This document shows positions 7,227-8,230 of a DNA stretch of 8,230 nucleotides, in pieces; the stretch's first letter is position 1, and every line of letters starts with the position of its first letter. The stretch lies in the NCBI GenBank assembly GCA_030531025.1, contig JAUMTV010000132.1, positions 1 to 8,230 of the forward strand, written 5' to 3'. The notes beneath the pieces are model-generated. The model was not told where the DNA came from. It worked only from the letters and a program-made list of their open reading frames with translations, and did no database searches. The position numbers and the translations under genes were made by a program. Source of the DNA: Turicibacter sp. Lineage in GTDB: Bacteria; Bacillota; Bacilli; MOL361; Turicibacteraceae.

Positions 7227-7252
7227 AAAGGTTAAAGTAACTTTAAGGTCAA
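7222..7252 (-). promoter_or_regulatory. MerR-type exporter promoter and operator
   Basis: On the minus strand -35 TTGACC (7252-7247) and -10 TATAAT (7227-7222) are 19 bp apart. That is the over-long spacing typical of promoters that MerR-family activators untwist. The spacer holds a perfect 15-bp inverted repeat, TTAAAGT-A-ACTTTAA (7232-7246), the expected regulator binding site. It drives the exporter operon, with a predicted start near 7215 and about 44 nt of leader. Confidence 0.88.
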
Positions 7253-7270
7253 TACTTTTTTGAAAATTTT

Positions 7271-7275
7271 GGAGG
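7271..7275 (+). promoter_or_regulatory. Ribosome site deciding the 7281 start
   Basis: GGAGG lies 5 bases before the ATG at 7281. It excludes the in-frame TTG at 7260, which is upstream of the ribosome site. Confidence 0.85.
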
Positions 7276-7280
7276 GCTTT

Positions 7281-8093
7281 ATGAAAGATAATTCTCATAT
7301 GCAAATTAATAAATTTTCTTTATTAACTGGTATTAAACGTGAAAATTTAAGATATTATGATCAAATTGGATTATTATCGCCAGAATTTCGTGGTGAAAAT
7401 GGCTATCGCTACTATACTAGAAGTCAATTAACTACAGCATATTTAATTATTTCTCTAAGAGAAATCGGAATTGGAATTGAAGAAATAAGAAGATATATAG
7501 ATATGCGTACTCCTGAAGAAATGTTTGCTTTATTTAGTTCTCAGAAAAAACATATATTAACTGAAATAAAAAAACTTAAACGCATCTTAGAAGTGATGCA
7601 ACTTTACCTAGATATGGCTGAGGAAGCTATGAAATATAAGGAGAATAGTATCTATATTGAATATAAAAATAAAGAGCCAATCTTTTTAGGGCCTATCATT
7701 TCTAAAGAGAATTTAGGCAGATACCCAGAGGATTCTTCTATAGCCTTTTACAATTATGCTTCTGAAAATGGAATTGATATAGGTTATCCTCTGGGGGCTA
7801 TTATTAGTAAAGAAGACATTGAATCTGAATCCACCTTATATGCCATCCAATACTATTTTAAAACGTTAAATGACCATAACTCATATAAACCTGCAGGAAA
7901 GTATGCTGTTTACTATGGTAGATGCGCTTATGGAAAATCTGATGCTCTTTACGAAAAGTTTCATGAATTTATCAAAGAAAATAATTTACGTATTTGTAGT
8001 AATGCCTATGAAGAATATCCTCTAAATGAACTTTCAACTAAAGACGAAGATCAGTATTGCGTTAAAATTGAAATAATGGTAGAAGATATTTAA
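7281..8093 (+). CDS. MerR-family drug-responsive regulator (BmrR-like)
   Basis: A 270-aa transcription activator. The N-terminal winged helix-turn-helix (about 8-75) has the family pattern: FSLLTGIKRENLRYYDQIGLL, then ENGYRYYTRSQL in the wing. A helical dimerisation segment follows (about 80-120, containing KKHILTEIKKLKRILEVM). The C-terminal part (about 128-268) is a GyrI-like/BmrR effector domain: YYFKTL, then GKYAVYYGRCAYG, a YEKFHEFIKENN helix, and AYEEYPLNE, whose Glu residues are candidates for contacting cationic drugs as in BmrR. It diverges from the two ABC genes, with its binding site between them, so it should activate the exporter when a drug binds. The start follows GGAGG (7271-7275). 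There are no Cys residues in the metal-sensor pattern, arguing against a metal or redox role. No clear terminator follows. Confidence 0.93.
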   Translation: MKDNSHMQINKFSLLTGIKRENLRYYDQIGLLSPEFRGENGYRYYTRSQLTTAYLIISLREIGIGIEEIRRYIDMRTPEEMFALFSSQKKHILTEIKKLKRILEVMQLYLDMAEEAMKYKENSIYIEYKNKEPIFLGPIISKENLGRYPEDSSIAFYNYASENGIDIGYPLGAIISKEDIESESTLYAIQYYFKTLNDHNSYKPAGKYAVYYGRCAYGKSDALYEKFHEFIKENNLRICSNAYEEYPLNELSTKDEDQYCVKIEIMVEDI

Positions 8094-8171
8094 TTCAAAT
8101 TTGACATTCTATTTTTTAAACCTCATTTACTTATGATACGAGGTTGTAAGATAAAGTGTGTAAACTCTTAA

Positions 8172-8184
8172 AATGGTTACCATT
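8172..8184. repeat. 13-bp palindrome next to the inverted repeat copy
   Basis: AATGGT-T-ACCATT is a perfect inverted repeat made of the repeat's GGGAATGG tail and the following GGTAACC. It may be only the junction of two units. The rest of 8094-8171 shows no gene and no clear terminator. Confidence 0.35.
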
Positions 8185-8185
8185 C

Positions 8186-8230
8186 CCTAGCAGTTGAGGA
8201 TTAGATTATCTTCGATAATCGCCAGGTGAC
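8186..8230 (-). repeat. Structured repeat, inverted copy at right edge
   Basis: Read on the minus strand this is the same element as at 98-286. It has GTCACCTGGC, an inner hairpin GATTATC-GAA-GATAATC (8220-8204), TCCTC, then GCTAGGGAATGG. The outer stem CCTGGC pairs with GCTAGG using one G-T wobble, while the opposite strand would have an A-C mismatch there. It is cut by the window end. The bases following it, GGTAACC, resemble the GGTCACC start of another unit, so this too may be part of an array. Confidence 0.85.

Noticed and set aside
8119..8145. Terminator after the MerR gene
   Set aside because: AACCTC and GAGGTT can pair, but the stem is only 6 bp with a 15-base loop and no T-run follows on the plus strand.

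Overview
The window is AT-rich DNA that looks like a low-GC Gram-positive bacterium (Bacillota; a Bacilli or Erysipelotrichia-type gut organism such as Turicibacter would fit, but the genus is a guess). The grounds are strong GGAGG-type ribosome sites, AT-rich codon use, a Bacillota-style glycerol kinase and a BmrCD/LmrCD-type ABC exporter with a MerR regulator. Six full-length protein genes are supported, plus one very short ORF and one possible gene remnant.

Layout from left to right. Positions 1-439 carry no gene but hold a tandem array of a ~47-bp structured repeat (about 98-286). Positions 440-1924 (minus) encode glycerol kinase, glpK, with its own extended -10 promoter and a possible CcpA site. 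Diverging from it are two unrecognised genes on the plus strand: a 179-aa single-pass membrane-anchored protein (2061-2600) and a 152-aa soluble protein (2681-3139). They end at a strong terminator (3142-3172). Positions 3173-3609 are a gene-poor junction with a possible decayed membrane-protein C-terminus, a leader with two alternative hairpins, and a 19-codon ORF behind a good ribosome site.

The right half is a self-contained drug-exporter module. Two half-size ABC exporters (7171-5444 and 5439-3610, minus strand, 4 bp apart) form a heterodimer with one degenerate and one catalytic ATP site. Diverging from them is a MerR/BmrR-type regulator (7281-8093) with a GyrI-like drug-sensing domain. 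The 109-bp intergenic region carries a textbook MerR promoter: TTGACC and TATAAT 19 bp apart around a perfect 15-bp inverted repeat. The regulator's own promoter overlaps the same -10 bases on the other strand. The inferred circuit is: drug binds regulator, exporter promoter is untwisted and activated, and the regulator gene is repressed or balanced from the same operator.

The right edge (8186-8230) holds another copy of the same structured repeat, in inverted orientation. Across the copies the outer stem shows compensatory base changes and the inner hairpin changes sequence completely while staying self-complementary. This repeat family is the least explained and most interesting thing in the window.
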